Below, piece by piece: positions 50,786 to 62,000 of a stretch of 64,000 nt of DNA (its first letter is position 1; each line of letters starts with the position of its first letter). The stretch lies in assembly GCA_902702965.1 (NCBI GenBank), contig CACRXP010000046.1, forward strand, positions 239,103-303,102, written 5' to 3'. Origin of the DNA: Spirometra erinaceieuropaei. Lineage: Eukaryota > Platyhelminthes > Cestoda > Diphyllobothriidea > Diphyllobothriidae. The position numbers were made by a program, and so were the translations under genes. Under the pieces are notes generated by a model. It worked only from the letters and a program-made list of their open reading frames with translations, was not told where the DNA came from and ran no database searches.

Positions 50786-51035
50786 ATCAATTCGAACGCA
50801 GATGGTCAAAAACGTATCAGCAGTGAGGTGGAATGACACCAACTCTCAATTTGTGGCCCATTCAGCGGGACGCGGACACGCTATTGAGTTCAATGAGGTC
50901 GAAATCCTTGTGAGGGGTAATAATCTAAAGAATCACGAATTACTGAAATAATAGTCCTCCGGCCCTCAAGCCGTCAAAAAGCACACTGATTTTTTCCCCT
51001 CAGCCTCTCATTCAGCCATTAAAGTCTTTTTCTAG
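50786..51035 (+). mobile_element. Penelope-like element, GIY-YIG fragment
   Basis: The frame reads SIRTQMVKNVSAVRWNDTNS then HAIEFNEVEILVRGNNLKNH, two stops, SSGPQAVKKHTDF. The 56-58 kb copies have AAAVRRNDAN, FQFDEVEILARGDNHVS and FTGLQSINK at the same spacing. The catalytic GIY-YIG start and the 3' end are missing. Multiple substitutions show it is older than the 56-58 kb pair. Confidence 0.8.
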
Positions 51036-51076
51036 GTACAGTAGCTAGTCACGCCGGGATCGCGCGAGTGAGCATA

Positions 51077-52079
51077 CAGTGGGTGACCTAACTCCTGAAA
51101 TGCGTAGAAATTTAAGAATGATTGCTAATCACTCGCAAATCGACACAAATCCATGGACCCAATATCCATGTTCATAAAGCACAGCTTAAGGAGGATTAAA
51201 AGCATTATATAAATAATAAAGGCAATGTTGCTTTGATGAGGAACACCAACTTTTCTAGAAAAGCCCAAAATCCCGAATAAGTCAGAAATGGTTGCAATAT
51301 TTTAGACTTCATTTTTAAATTTTCGAAACGTGCCCATAGAAACAACTGTGTGAATATGAAGGCACAAATAGAATAACAGTTAAAAATAACGTTTTAGAGA
51401 AGTTTGCATTTAAATATCCTTTAAGAATTAGTGTAATTTCAGGTAGGGTGCCTTACAAATAGCCCACATTTTGAGTATGGATTCCAAAACAGTTTCCCGA
51501 GGATTCGTGGTATCCTTTAGTCTTTTAAATTAATTGAGATGCGGTTCAATAAGAAAAGCAAGATTTCGTCTGATTTCCCCGACAGGGACATCATAGGAAC
51601 AAAAGTTCTCATAAGGTCACATGTTGTCGGGTCAATTGGTGCCAAATAATTTCAAATAGAATTGGCATTTGTTATCGTAAGCATACCACCTGGTTCTCTT
51701 AGAATAACCTTTGTTTTAGAGAGCTGATTACCACGGTAACAATCGAACAAAAGATCAATTTTCAAGTCCCGCAACCTCTATTTATTAAAACTCTGGAGGA
51801 AATTACTCTCCTTCAACGGAAAAACTCGCTCTGATGGGAAACCGAAGTCCAGAACAGGTATTAGCATAGGAAATTGCCCGAGTATACCGCAACGTCTATT
51901 TTCGGCCAAATTTATGAACATCTTGCTTGAAAAAATTACTTGCACACAATTTCTGCGTAAGATGAGGACATTTTCTAAAGGAGGCTGAGCTGGCAAGCAA
52001 AATACGCAACGTTTAGGACGTCCTAAATTCTCACATCAGCTTCTATCACCAGGTTTCATGAGATAGGTCACATACTGCA
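51077..52079. mobile_element. Element M5: MITE-family termini with a different interior
   Basis: The left end after TA is CAGTGGGTGACCTAACTCCT. The right end, on the other strand, is CAGTATGTGACCTATCTCATG. These match the outer terminus of M1-M4 (CAGTRNGTGACC, then CTCATGAAA). Beyond about 30 bases the arms do not pair, and the interior is unlike the other copies. The length, about 1.0 kb, fits the family. The two ends could also be independent fragments. Confidence 0.45.
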
Positions 52080-52543
52080 TATTCTATTTTCAGCACAGGT
52101 CATGCAAATTTGAGAGTTGTCATGCCCATTTCCAACATCGATGATGAAATCCGGCGACATTAACGACCTGAGTGCGAGCAGTCAAACCGTCATGATATCG
52201 AGTACGCGCGAGGTTAATGTTAGTAGACGGGTCCTTATATGGCAACTGCATACGTTACCTACTACACTCCTTGCACATCCCTCTGTTGCTCTCCTCGATG
52301 ATGAGTTCGAGGACCCCACAACGGATTGCGTTGTAGATGTACCGGACAACCACGGGAATCAGACTGGCTCATGGCACGCTTTAATAAGGCTGCATAGCGC
52401 GTGTGTGTGTGCCGTACACGAGGGGTGTGTCGGCGCGCCAAGACATAGACCTTCACGCCGCGTCAGCCATTACGATCCCAGCACCAGCTGACTGTCATGC
52501 TCGGACAGTCGACATCTACTCCAGGCTCAATGACTCCTTCATG
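52080..52543. other. Spacer, nothing recognised
   Basis: A short GC-richer stretch with a GTGTGTGTG run at 52400-52411 and overlapping small frames. No gene is supported. Confidence 0.35.
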
Positions 52544-53536
52544 CAGTGAGTGACCGATCTCATGAAAGGTTAGCTGAAATTCTGAAATGCGTCTTCGATT
52601 AGGAAGGATTACATAAGCGCGATTGTAATACTCATTATCTTGCGACATAATCCTATAATATTTCGGACTCGCCAGGATGTCTGCTTTTGAATGCACAGCT
52701 TTTTCAATCTCCTGTAGAAACCGTACAGGGTGAAAAAGGAATACTCAAGTAGCATGCATTTTTCCCATCGATTTTCGGTAGTCTTACGAATTCAAATATA
52801 TTTTATAGAAACCACAAAAAAAATATGCTTTCTTCCAGTCGTTTGATAGAGAATCACGCCATCTTCATATTTAATATTCAAAGAGGGTGTATAATTAGGT
52901 TTTAAACAAGTTTTCTAATTGCCGAATAATTTGGGGCCTGAACGGTCGTTGCATTAGCGCTCAGTGATTTCAACCTACAAGGTGCATGTGTTCTGCGTAA
53001 AGAAAATCAAATATTCTTCTATGCTTTTGAAAACATACCATTTGGAGTCCAGAAATTTTGCAATGGATGCGGACTACGTTGTGCATTTCATGAGGAGCAG
53101 TGGTAAACGGACAGGTACGTTGCTGTATGAATGGACACTGAACGATCTAAAAAATCTCCTAATTAGAAACTTTTTTAAAATCTAATCCTACCCCGTCTTT
53201 GAGTATGAAACGTACAAATGACGTGAGTATCCATCAAACAACTGAAAGAAAACATATTTTTTGTTCGTGATTTCTATAAAATATATTTGAATTCGCAAGA
53301 TTACCGAAAATCAATGGGAAGAAGGCATGCTAATTAAGTAGTCATTTTTTGCCGAGTGCGGTTTTTACAGAAGATTAAAAAGAAGTGTATTTTAAAGCTG
53401 ACATCCTGCCGCGTCCGAAGTATTCTAGGATTATGCCGCATAATAATCTGTATTACAACCGCGCTTAAGTAATCCTTCCCAACGAAAAGCGCATTTCAGA
53501 ATTTCGGCCAAAAATTCATGAGATCGATCACTCACC
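52544..53536. mobile_element. Foldback MITE-like element, copy M4
   Basis: The left terminus is CAGTGAGTGACCGATCTCAT and the right, on the other strand, CGGTGAGTGATCGATCTCAT. Arms of about 375 bases carry the family's internal blocks (CCTATAATATTTCGGA / TCCGAAGTATTCTAGG, CCGAAAATCAATGGGA). A TA follows the right end; TG precedes the left, probably a mutated TA. The central part resembles that of M1. It has no transposase. Confidence 0.88.
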
Positions 53537-53538
53537 GT

Positions 53539-54954
53539 ACTATGGACTTCGTGGTACGCTCATGCAGGTGAGATCCGAGCCACTCCCACGAAAGCCTGTT
53601 ACGTGTTGTGTGAGTAGGCCATAGACGGGCTGCTTAACATTGTCAGTCAGTGCGCCCAGGTCAATCGCCGTTTTTCTTGGAGTATTTTTGCCGTCGGAGC
53701 CCGGGGGGGTTGAGGTAGGAGAGAATGTAGTAGATGCTGCTGAAGTCTGCACCAACATAAAGTAATTCACGCAAAAATCAACGCATACGCCGCATACACT
53801 CTGTGGGACACAGGGTTGACGTTTTCGTTCGCTACGGTCGAATTGTTGAGGGTGAATCGGAAAATTCAGGCGAAAAATCTTGGCTAATGATTAAATCCTC
53901 ATCACAATTGCTCGACGTAGTTTATCCTCTCGGTGGTATGGGAAAGGTCGTCTTTATCATGGATGCTGTAAACTGCTCTTCATGTTTAAGGATATGTTTC
54001 CCGTCTGATTTGCCAGTAGTGAAAATCCATGTTTTTAGGGACAGCTTCTCCTTCATTCTTTTATAGCTCTCTTTTCTTTCCGTGCCATTCCAACCATGCC
54101 CGACTTCAATCGATGTATCTGTCAGCAACGCAAGAGACGAATTTCACTACCTCCGGTCGAGAGCAGGTTGCTATGACAAATTTAGAAACATCCTCATAAA
54201 ACACAGGTTCCTGTTTTTAATCCCTCATCATCATCATCATAAGTTCCATTTCAACGTCTGCTTTGCTAAACAATGACTGCGCATGGTGGTTGTCGCACTA
54301 TAAATACTTTAGCCTCAGCGGTTTCCAAAACGAAGCCGGTTCAGTGGGCTACAGTGATTATCTTGCCTATTAGGTATTAGGCGACTCCAGCAAGAACATT
54401 CTTAGGTATAAACGTACAAATGTGAACCCCCCAGTTGGGTCTACAACAACTTAACGAAACTAGGCGAGAAAACAAAATTTCTGTCGTCTGTCTTCGCGGA
54501 TAATTCGGCTCTTGAGTTTGATGAATAACAATCAGACTTGCCGTCTACATTTATGTCAATGAAGACCCAAGTTCTGAAGATCAGGACTTTAACATATTTC
54601 TCTAGCCTTTCATATGCTGAAGGGGTGTTGAGTACATAAGTAATGATGGGGAAGAGGGTGGCCACACCTCTGCACTCCAGAACTATTTTGCTAGTGGAAT
54701 CAGCAACCTCTGCGAGGCGAAAAGGGGGTACACCTGACACTGGCCTGTGACGACAGCGACATTCTCTCACTTTGCTTTGCCGTAGACCCCCCAGCACTAC
54801 CTCTCACTTGAACAATTTTTACAGATGCGGCTCTGTCCCTCCAGCTCGGTTCCGCCCCAGAAACTGTAGGGCTGCAGGCGAGTTGACAATGTTCACAACG
54901 GGCGCACACTGATGCCACTGGGCTTGCGCCCGTGCGAGGGTGTCAGGTTACCTA
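53539..54954. other. No recognised gene
   Basis: Short frames without motifs. An (ATC)n-like run lies at 54226-54240. A 118-codon minus-strand frame at 54441-54797 is unassigned. Confidence 0.35.
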
Positions 54955-55081
54955 NNNNNNNNNNNNNNNNNNNNNNNNNNNNNNNNNNNNNNNNNNNNNN
55001 NNNNNNNNNNNNNNNNNNNNNNNNNNNNNNNNNNNNNNNNNNNNNNNNNNNNNNNNNNNNNNNNNNNNNNNNNNNNNNNNN
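54955..55081. other. Assembly gap (Ns)
   Basis: A run of 127 N; frames through it are meaningless. Confidence 1.
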
Positions 55082-56086
55082 AACCCCGAACCTCTTCTGT
55101 CTCCTCTCCGCTTGCCTCAGATTTCGACGCGGCCAGTGCCTGCGTCCTCACCTGTATGCGGGCTCGCATCATGACGGCGCTTCCCTCTTCTGACAGGCAG
55201 CGGCAGCAGCAGTAGCAGCAGGGCTACTGGCACACAGCAAACATGCGGTAACGGAGATTTGTGTTCAGGTGCGGCCGCGAGAGAACCGTCTCCGACGGAT
55301 ATCACAGCTGTCAGGCGGGGGGTAGGCCTGTCTACACTGCTACTGATGCCGGTGCGGTTGATGGCGCGTTCCACGCCTGGGCGTATGGGTGTGTGCGTGT
55401 AACCTGGATTGAACGCTTGTCACACATCTTATACGTCCACCCAACCACAACAACTGAGGAGGTAACAGTCACGGACAAGAGTGGAGGCCCCACCGCATCA
55501 TCGGCCTGCTATCGCAAACGTCACTACGTACGCTTTGGTCACCATGTTATGCACTCGCGTGTATACACGTATTCGAAGTATGTGTGGGAAGATTCAGGCC
55601 CAAATACGGGTGTATGTCTACCGGTGCAAGGTTTATGCCTGACCACGCAAAAACCCTGTATTTCAGGAGCATACGGACTCCAGTACTTTTAATACGTACG
55701 TAATGCACATCACCACACATGATGAGGGACGCTGTCCGCCGTCTACGCACGCCTGCAAAATAACAGACAAGATTCAGCTTAGGCCACTACGTACCTCCTC
55801 TTAGACGGGTCCGACCGATTTGCCTATGACATATGGCATTTTTCTGCGACATTACTGCGACATTTCTGCTGCCTTACTGCAGCATCTATTCACAGCGCCA
55901 CTGATAGATCTGATCTTCACATCAGACAGACTCACAGTTTTGACATGTGAATATAATCGGAAAGCAGAGAGGAGCAAACAATCATCGCTATCTCCAACAC
56001 GAGTTAAGGAATCCCGGCGGGTAAATATAGAAGTCCGGTAGTCTTTGAAAAAGGGAACAGGGTAGTTGCCATTGCTCAGCTTTAAA
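55082..56086. other. GC-rich patch, then flank of the PLE pair
   Basis: From 55082 to about 55600 the sequence is GC-rich with a CAG/CGG-rich stretch near 55200. A 143-codon plus-strand frame (55261-55692) has no motif. From about 55850 a minus-strand frame continues out of the PLE 3' tail, so part of this flank may be more distal element sequence. Confidence 0.35.
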
Positions 56087-57568
56087 GCACTCAGGTTGCC
56101 GACATAAGCGAACAAGCGAGTTCCAGGAACTAGTTGATAAGAAGCAGAAGCGATCCATGATAGAAGAGCTTTATTCGCCTGACGTTTCGGATTCTCGCTC
56201 GAACCCATCATCAGAGACAGTGGCAGATACGAGTGATTCGTGCACAGGAAGTTACATAATTTATAGGATGCAGCCGCTATGCTACTGCATACCCATGATA
56301 ATTAGCTTGAAGTTGTTGATTGTTGAAATCTCATCACCTGTGTTGGATGCTGTCATGATGATTGTCCGGCCATCTGGCTCACCCGCCTGCGCGCTCCACG
56401 AGTGGTCAATTACTTTGGCCAGACTATGTCTTAGCATCGAATATGCAGTGGGGATGCCATCGCACTTGTTGATAGACTGGAGTCCCGTGAACCATGACTC
56501 AAACAACTCGCGGCTCACGTGATTATCACCTCTCGCGAGAATTTCGACCTCATCGAACTGGAATGCGTGGTCGGGTATTGTCAAATGGGTCGCGACTTCA
56601 AAGTTGGCGTCATTTCTTCGCACCGCTGCAGCGGGTTCGGCGATTCGCGTTCGGAGCTGTCTTCCAGTTTTTCCGACGCATTTGCTTTGCCGGAACTGTA
56701 CCAGATCCAGTAAACGACTGCGGATGTTTCTTGCCGCGGAAGTGGGTCTTTTGGTCTTATCACCTGACGCCTTATGGTGATCTCCGGTCTGTGTGCAACT
56801 CCAACCTCAAGTGGTGCGAGAAGGCGACTGACAGCCTTAGAGACGTTCTCGATGTATGGGATCACTCGTCAGAACCTGGGGTCGGTACGATTTCGTCGCT
56901 TGTCTCGTTTGCACATGCACCGGTTGACGAAGCTGTGCGGGTAACCACTTTCTCCGAAAGGTCGTTGCAGTTATTCGAATTCAATAACCTTGTCTGCCGG
57001 TTCACTGCAGTGTGTCTCATCACGCCGATATAGCGTCCTTACGCAAGTGCATTTGTGGTTAATCGGGTTGTTCCTGTTGAAGTTCAGGATTTGCGTTGTG
57101 GTTGTAACTTTCGTGAGCACTTTCCTATTTACGTCACTACAAGGAAGGCCAGCTGGTTAGTTTCTTCCTCCTATATCGTAAATTATATGTCTGGGAAGAC
57201 GCTGTTGAGACATTTTTTGAACGCTAACACCTGATCCCGTCCGATGACAACAAGGGCGTCGTCCGCATACCGAGCTCAGAATTTTGGCCTGTGGTGTTGG
57301 AAGACCGGCGACTCCAAGCGTTGTAGTATCGCCTCGGCTATTAGTCCCGAAATCGGCAAAGCTATTGGTGTTCTCTTAATCTGCTCGTAGATTGTTCGTC
57401 AAACGTGAAGTACGTCCTGAGTCCAAACTTCAGAAGATGAAGGACTTGAGCATGTCCGAGGAGATCCTCTGTTTCATCGTATTTGGTTTGTTGGAGTAGC
57501 TCAACGGTCTCGACTGCCAGATACATGGGAACAGAAGAAAAATGCGACATGACATCAAATTCCGGGTT
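56087..57568 (-). mobile_element. Penelope-like element, minus copy: RT part, GIY-YIG, 3' tail
   Basis: Reading right to left, the copy starts in the reverse transcriptase at motif A (FDVMSHFSSVP). It continues through LLGHAQVLHLLKFGLRTYFT and LPISGLIAEAILQRLE to the catalytic motif as ARYADDALVVIGRDQ (normally YVDD). A frameshift and several in-frame stops break this part. A linker, the GIY-YIG region (SAVVYWIWYSSG), the RRNDANFEVATH / HVSRELFESWFTG block and the 3' tail with a hammerhead-like core follow. It is 5'-truncated and dead, and joins head-to-head to a plus-strand copy at about 57568. Confidence 0.88.
56181..56214 (-). ncRNA. Hammerhead-ribozyme-like core in PLE 3' region (copy B)
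   Basis: The reverse complement reads CTGATGA, unpaired T, GGGTTC, loop GAGCGA, GAATCC, GAAA, CGTC, identical to copy A across all 34 bases. Stem I could form from the CTGTCT before the core and AGGCG after it (A-U, G-C, G-U, C-G, G-U), better than in copy A. Cleavage would be predicted after the C of CGTC. Confidence 0.62.
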
Positions 57569-58396
57569 TTCAGGGAAAGTGGTTACCCGCACAGCTTCGT
57601 CGACCGGTGCATGTGCAAATGAGACGAGCGACAAAATCGTACCGACCCCAGGTTCTGACAAGTGATCCCATACATCGAGAATGTCTCCAAGGCTGTCAGT
57701 CGCCTTCTCGCACCACTTGAGGTTGGAGTTGCACACAGACCGGAGATCACCATAAGGCGTCAGGTGATAAGACCAAAAGACCCACTTCCGCGGCAAGAAA
57801 CATCCGCAGTCGTTTACTGGACCTGATACAGTTGCGGGCAAATCGAATACGTCGGAGAAACTGGAAGACAGCTCCGAACGCGAATCGCCGAACCTGCGGC
57901 AGCGGTGCGAAGAAATGACGCCAACTTTGAAGTCGCGACCCATTTGACAATACCCGACCACGCATTCCAGTTCGATGAGGTCGAAATTCTCGCGAGAGGT
58001 GATAATCACGTGAGCCGCGAGTTGTTTGAGTCATGGTTCACGGGACTCCAGTCTATCAACAAGTGCGATGGCATCCCCACTGCATATTCGATGCTAAGAC
58101 ATAGTCTGGCCAAAGTAATTGACCACTCGTGGAGCGCGCAGGCGGGTGAGCCAGATGGCCGGACAATCATCATGACAGCATCCAACACAGGTGATGAGAT
58201 TTCAACAATCAACAACTTCAAGCTAATTATCATGGGTATGCAGTAGCATAGCGGCTGCATCCTATAAATTATGTAACTTCCTGTGCACGAATCACTCGTA
58301 TCTGTCACTGTCTCTGATGATGGGTTCGAGCGAGAATCCGAAACGTCAGGCGAATAAAGCTCTTGTTCCAGCGATCGCTTATACTTTTTACCGAGT
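57568..58396 (+). mobile_element. Penelope-like element, plus copy: linker, GIY-YIG, 3' tail
   Basis: The copy begins in the linker (FRESGYPHSFVDRC), so it lacks all of the reverse transcriptase. It continues IPYIENVSKAVSRLLAPLEV, RPKDPLPRQETSAVVYW, a stop, YSCGQIEYVGETGRQLRTR and the RRNDAN and ELFESWFTG blocks, ending NNFKLIIMGMQ and a stop near 58246. VVY, YVG and the GETxRxLRTR helix are the GIY-YIG nuclease signature. One stop within the GIY region and others in the linker inactivate it. The tail carries a hammerhead-like core and ends near 58396. Confidence 0.9.
58314..58347 (+). ncRNA. Hammerhead-ribozyme-like core in PLE 3' region (copy C)
   Basis: The same 34-base core as copies A and B: CTGATGA at 58314-58320, GAAA at 58340-58343, ending CGTC at 58347. 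The preceding CACTGTCT allows the same short stem I as copy B. Confidence 0.62.
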
Positions 58397-58669
58397 TTGC
58401 GGTTGGGAGGAGTCAATGGACAGGGCTGGACGAATTTTACTGACTGACCGAAGTTTTAGAATGTGGGGTCCGTCGTTCATCTCCAACGACTATACGTCAG
58501 TAGCCGCCCACTGTCGTTTCTTATTATCTGTCTCTAGACTGTTGCGTTTGCTTGATATGAGTGTAGTGACTGTTCGTAAACCCCACTCCGTACTGCGTTA
58601 TGCGACCTAGGACCCTCCACCTTATCAAACATTTGCCATTATTTTAAGGAAGTTTCAGTAGGCACAGTG
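58397..58669. other. Flank between the PLE and a CTA microsatellite
   Basis: No gene or recognised repeat. The sequence departs from the other PLE tails at about 58396. Confidence 0.4.
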
Positions 58670-58670
58670 A

Positions 58671-58759
<89 letters not shown>
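58670..58759. repeat. (CTA)n microsatellite interrupted by (CTG)n
   Basis: About 30 trinucleotide units: CTA/ACT, with five GCT units inserted near 58688-58702. It lies about 270 bases past the end of the plus-strand PLE copy. Confidence 0.95.
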
Positions 58760-58761
<2 letters not shown>

Positions 58762-58851
58762 GGACTCGACTGCATAAGCGACACTTGGCTGCTAAATGGC
58801 AGGGCTACAACTTCCCCGTAGTTATTTACTCCTATGACAAGGCGTCAGCAG

Positions 58852-60100
58852 TCAATTTCGACTGTCGGACACGAGGTGGATTTGGCCAGTCTCCCCGAGG
58901 AGTTGTAAGTCTTTCGTTGTTAGCGGGACCAGTTGTACCTTACTCAGGGACAAGGAACGAAGCTCTCGAAGGATGTGGCCGCGTTTGCAACCTCGTTGAG
59001 TTTGTAACTCAACGATATTAGGTTGCGTAGGGTGAAATACGACATCCATTAAAAAAAACGAACTAACTAACCCGGAATACGACCACATATTCCTAAGCGC
59101 ATCTATTAAATTAGCATAAAAACGGATGAGCTCTTGGAAGCGCAGTATTGGTGGGCCAATTTGCGAGTAATTATGCATCCGACCGTCAAAACTAGTGTGA
59201 AATCGCTGTCATTAACGGCTCCGTTTTGGGTGACCAAGGGCTTATTGGGCTAACTACGAGAAGTAGCGGTGAATGCGGTGATATAACAATCGCACCGCAT
59301 CCATAACGCATCCTCAGTGCTTCTGAAATTTTCTGTTGCAATTTTTGATGATATACTGAAAAAAAACCTAAAGCTTTACCTAATTACTCATCGCTGCAGC
59401 GACTTGTCGTCTCCTTACCTGTTATACAGGAAACTTAAAGACCATTAGGCCTAAAAACTGGCATTCATTAATTTCGAACTTCAAGCTTTTTTCGGTCAAA
59501 TGTTACGTAAATTGTTTTGAGAAATTTCAACCAGCAAAGTGCCCTGCGCTGGCCTGCTAGAGAAGAGCAGAAGGAGACCGCTAGTCCAATTGTCTTCCTC
59601 TCATTCCAAAAACTAACAGCAACCAGTTTAGGTAGCTTAGATAATTACACAGAAATGACGTTCACCGATTTGCCCTTATTGCTCGAGGAGTGCAATTAAC
59701 AGTGTTTTGCCATGGAAATTCCATCTAGAGCCTACGCAGACAGTCGCCTTTAACTGGAGAGTCGAGGATCGAGGAGTGTTGATGACAAAGAAATAAAAGA
59801 GAGGAACGGCAGTTTCTGCCATAGTGATTGTCATCAATCCAACACATCCTACTCCAGGTCAGGAAGACCTCCGACCCTTTGGTCATTTAATATAAAGTCA
59901 AATACTCCAACGGGTTCGCGGACTTTTGGTGAAGATGGGAAAAAGTTAGATGTCACACAGGAGTGACCCCTGTCAGGACTCCAAGGCAATGCAGTCTTTT
60001 TTGGATTTCGTTCAGCAACCAGGTTAAATCAGTCAACGTCGACATTACTCCAGCGTGGCCCTTTTGGTCTATGCTATCATATTTACTGAGTCTAATCAAC
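58852..60100 (-). mobile_element. Possible heavily eroded LINE remnant
   Basis: On the minus strand at about 60060-59840, a stretch with WSNVDVD, NLVAERNP and PVGVFDFILNDQ resembles a LINE endonuclease region (D-W...N-L... and P-S-x-L-D-x-I-L-T-N). At about 58935-58865, VQLVPLTTKDLQLL resembles VQAW...KDLQLL of the RT tail. Order and strand fit one element, but the intervening RT was not recognised. Weak evidence. Confidence 0.3.
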
Positions 60101-61239
60101 AACTATTCGTCGTAGTTAAATAATTGGAAGCGGCAACCACAAACCCTCGCAATTCGTGCAATTTGGCGGTGACTGTTCATTCTGCCGAATACCCTTAATT
60201 ACAACCTAGGTAATCAATCTGAGCCTGAAAGAATGCGAAGAAGCAAACCCTTCTTCAAGCTCATATTAGCAAATAATTTTGTCCCGTAGTAAATAACTCC
60301 GCCAAAAATCTTAGTGCCTTGGAACGAGAGATAATTGTTAATGACGAGAATGCTCTTCAGGGACAGATGTTGTCAGGCAAGTTTTGTCGCTGCTGCCAGA
60401 TAAGGCTCCTTTTTACTGTTACACCAAAGGGGAATTTCGGTAGGTCCTTCTTGTCTACTTTATTCATTAACATCTTCGAGTTGAGTATCCTAAGTCCGCG
60501 CCTTTCATTAGTCGGGGAAGATTAAAAATGGTCAGACTCAATTCTCAATTTTTGATGACGTTAAATCGCTGAAACATCTAATTTGACGCTCCACACTGCT
60601 GCCATGCCTCGGCTGGCCATCACTGGATTTTAAAATGCTTTCCAGCTTCAATGCGGTATAAGAAAATCTTAACAACCAATGGACCTGAAGTTTGCCCTTC
60701 GATCGGCTCTTTTGCAGAGTCTGAGAGGGCATGCGCCATGTTATTCATATCGAAAGGGCCTTCGTCGCCCTACTACTTCAAGTATTCTTTCCTGTTTTCT
60801 AAGGACCATTAGGCGCACCCCTGTAGCACTATGCACAGGTGTGTGTACAATATACGATAAGAACGAAAGTTGAACGTGTAGCCACTATCGGACACAGTCT
60901 TTTCACAACACCTGCAAAATTGTGGCTTCCTCCTGTTGCAGCGGTCTGCCAATAGACTACTGTCATTTCAAAAAGACTTAGGTGAAGCACGTTTCCTTTT
61001 AACGGTTGCCAAATGTTCTGACCAGTCTATTCCTAGATTCGGGACTTTTCTCTTACTGCGTCCCCTTCAGGGAAAACACTTAATCACGTAGATGTCTGTA
61101 GACGGTTATGTAGTCCGTATCAGTACAATTCAGTATATATGAGGGATAGAGGCAGAGCCTTGGAAAACCCTATTTACAGATAGACGTATGAAAAAACATG
61201 CAAATATTTACATAGCTGTTATGCCAGTCATTCATATCG
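60101..61239. other. No recognised gene
   Basis: Short frames only, without motifs. It may be eroded repeat sequence between two LINE remnants. Confidence 0.35.
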
Positions 61240-62000
61240 TGTATATGTTTGACCGTCAAGCATAAATTTGTCTAGTCTTTTTTGAAGGTCTCAACGTTTT
61301 CCGCTAAGACAACGGAGTTCGGTAATTTTTTTACCTTTCCGCCAGCCGGTGGGATAAGAATTTGACCCGCAGTTCGAATTTGGCATATTTTAGCTTCATT
61401 TCGTATTAGTGCCCTCGAAGATTTGTCGTCCGCGCTAGCTCGAAGAAATCGTCAAACTGAAGAGTACAGCGTAGCCCTCGGACGATCCTGAAGGTCACGA
61501 TCATATTCCCTCTGTATTGTCTATAAGCGAGTGGAAATATTTTTGGCTTTTCCAGGCGTCTCTCATAAGGCAAGCTTCTTAATTCGCCGATTAGCTTGGT
61601 CGCTCTTCGTGGTACGTTCTCCAGTAGGGTGTGATCTTGTCTCGTCTAGAGACACCATGCCTGAACCCAATATTCCAACATTGGTCGAACGAGTGCTCCA
61701 AATACTCGGCCGAAAAGTTCTTCGTCAAAATTAAGGAAGGATCTTCTACTCGCGCCTAGGATACCCATAGCTTTCTTTGATAACTTGGCGCAGTAAGACG
61801 ATGGTTTGAGAGTTAACGTCATCCACACACTGAGGTCTCTGAACTTGTTGCTAATGTAGCTACTTAAGAGCCCTTCCTCATCGTGCATCAGAAAAAAACT
61901 TTTGTCGGAGAGTTGATTCTTGAGAATATTGAAAAGTTTCATAAAGTGATGGAGTCTAAAGGGGGATGCCAAAGTAATGTTTGCCGCGGGCTCGAACAAG
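61240..62000 (-). mobile_element. LINE (Jockey/CR1-type) RT C-terminal fragment
   Basis: Minus strand, three frames: FRDLSVWMTLTLKPSSYCAK, KKAMGILGASRRSFLNFDEE, LFGRVFGALVRPMLEYWVQA, then PRRATKLIGELRSLPYERRL, FPLAYRQYRGNMIVTFRIVR, FDDFFELARTTNLRGH and KDxTNLCLTV near the end. This is the thumb and tail of Jockey/CR1-type LINE reverse transcriptase (KDLGVWM, FVRPxLEY, RRATKLV, RGDLI, LRGH). Frameshifts and stops make it dead, and the catalytic core upstream is missing. Confidence 0.85.

Larger units (their letters stand above)
56126..58420. repeat. Large inverted repeat made by two head-to-head PLE copies
   Basis: The left arm (about 56126-56957) and right arm (about 57573-58420) are reverse complements over about 830 bases, with a spacer of about 600 bases holding the minus copy's RT part. 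The two arms encode an identical 113-residue open frame (minus 56282-56623 and plus 57905-58246). Identity falls off at the outer edges, where the tails differ. Confidence 0.9.

Noticed and set aside
54912..55215. Open frames across 54955-55081
   Set aside because: They are held open by the N gap.
57362..58009. A 215-codon minus-strand open frame and its plus-strand counterpart at 56494-57033 as a novel protein
   Set aside because: Only the part at 57362-57568 is sense PLE reverse transcriptase. The rest is antisense to the GIY-YIG region of the opposite copy, as is the counterpart.
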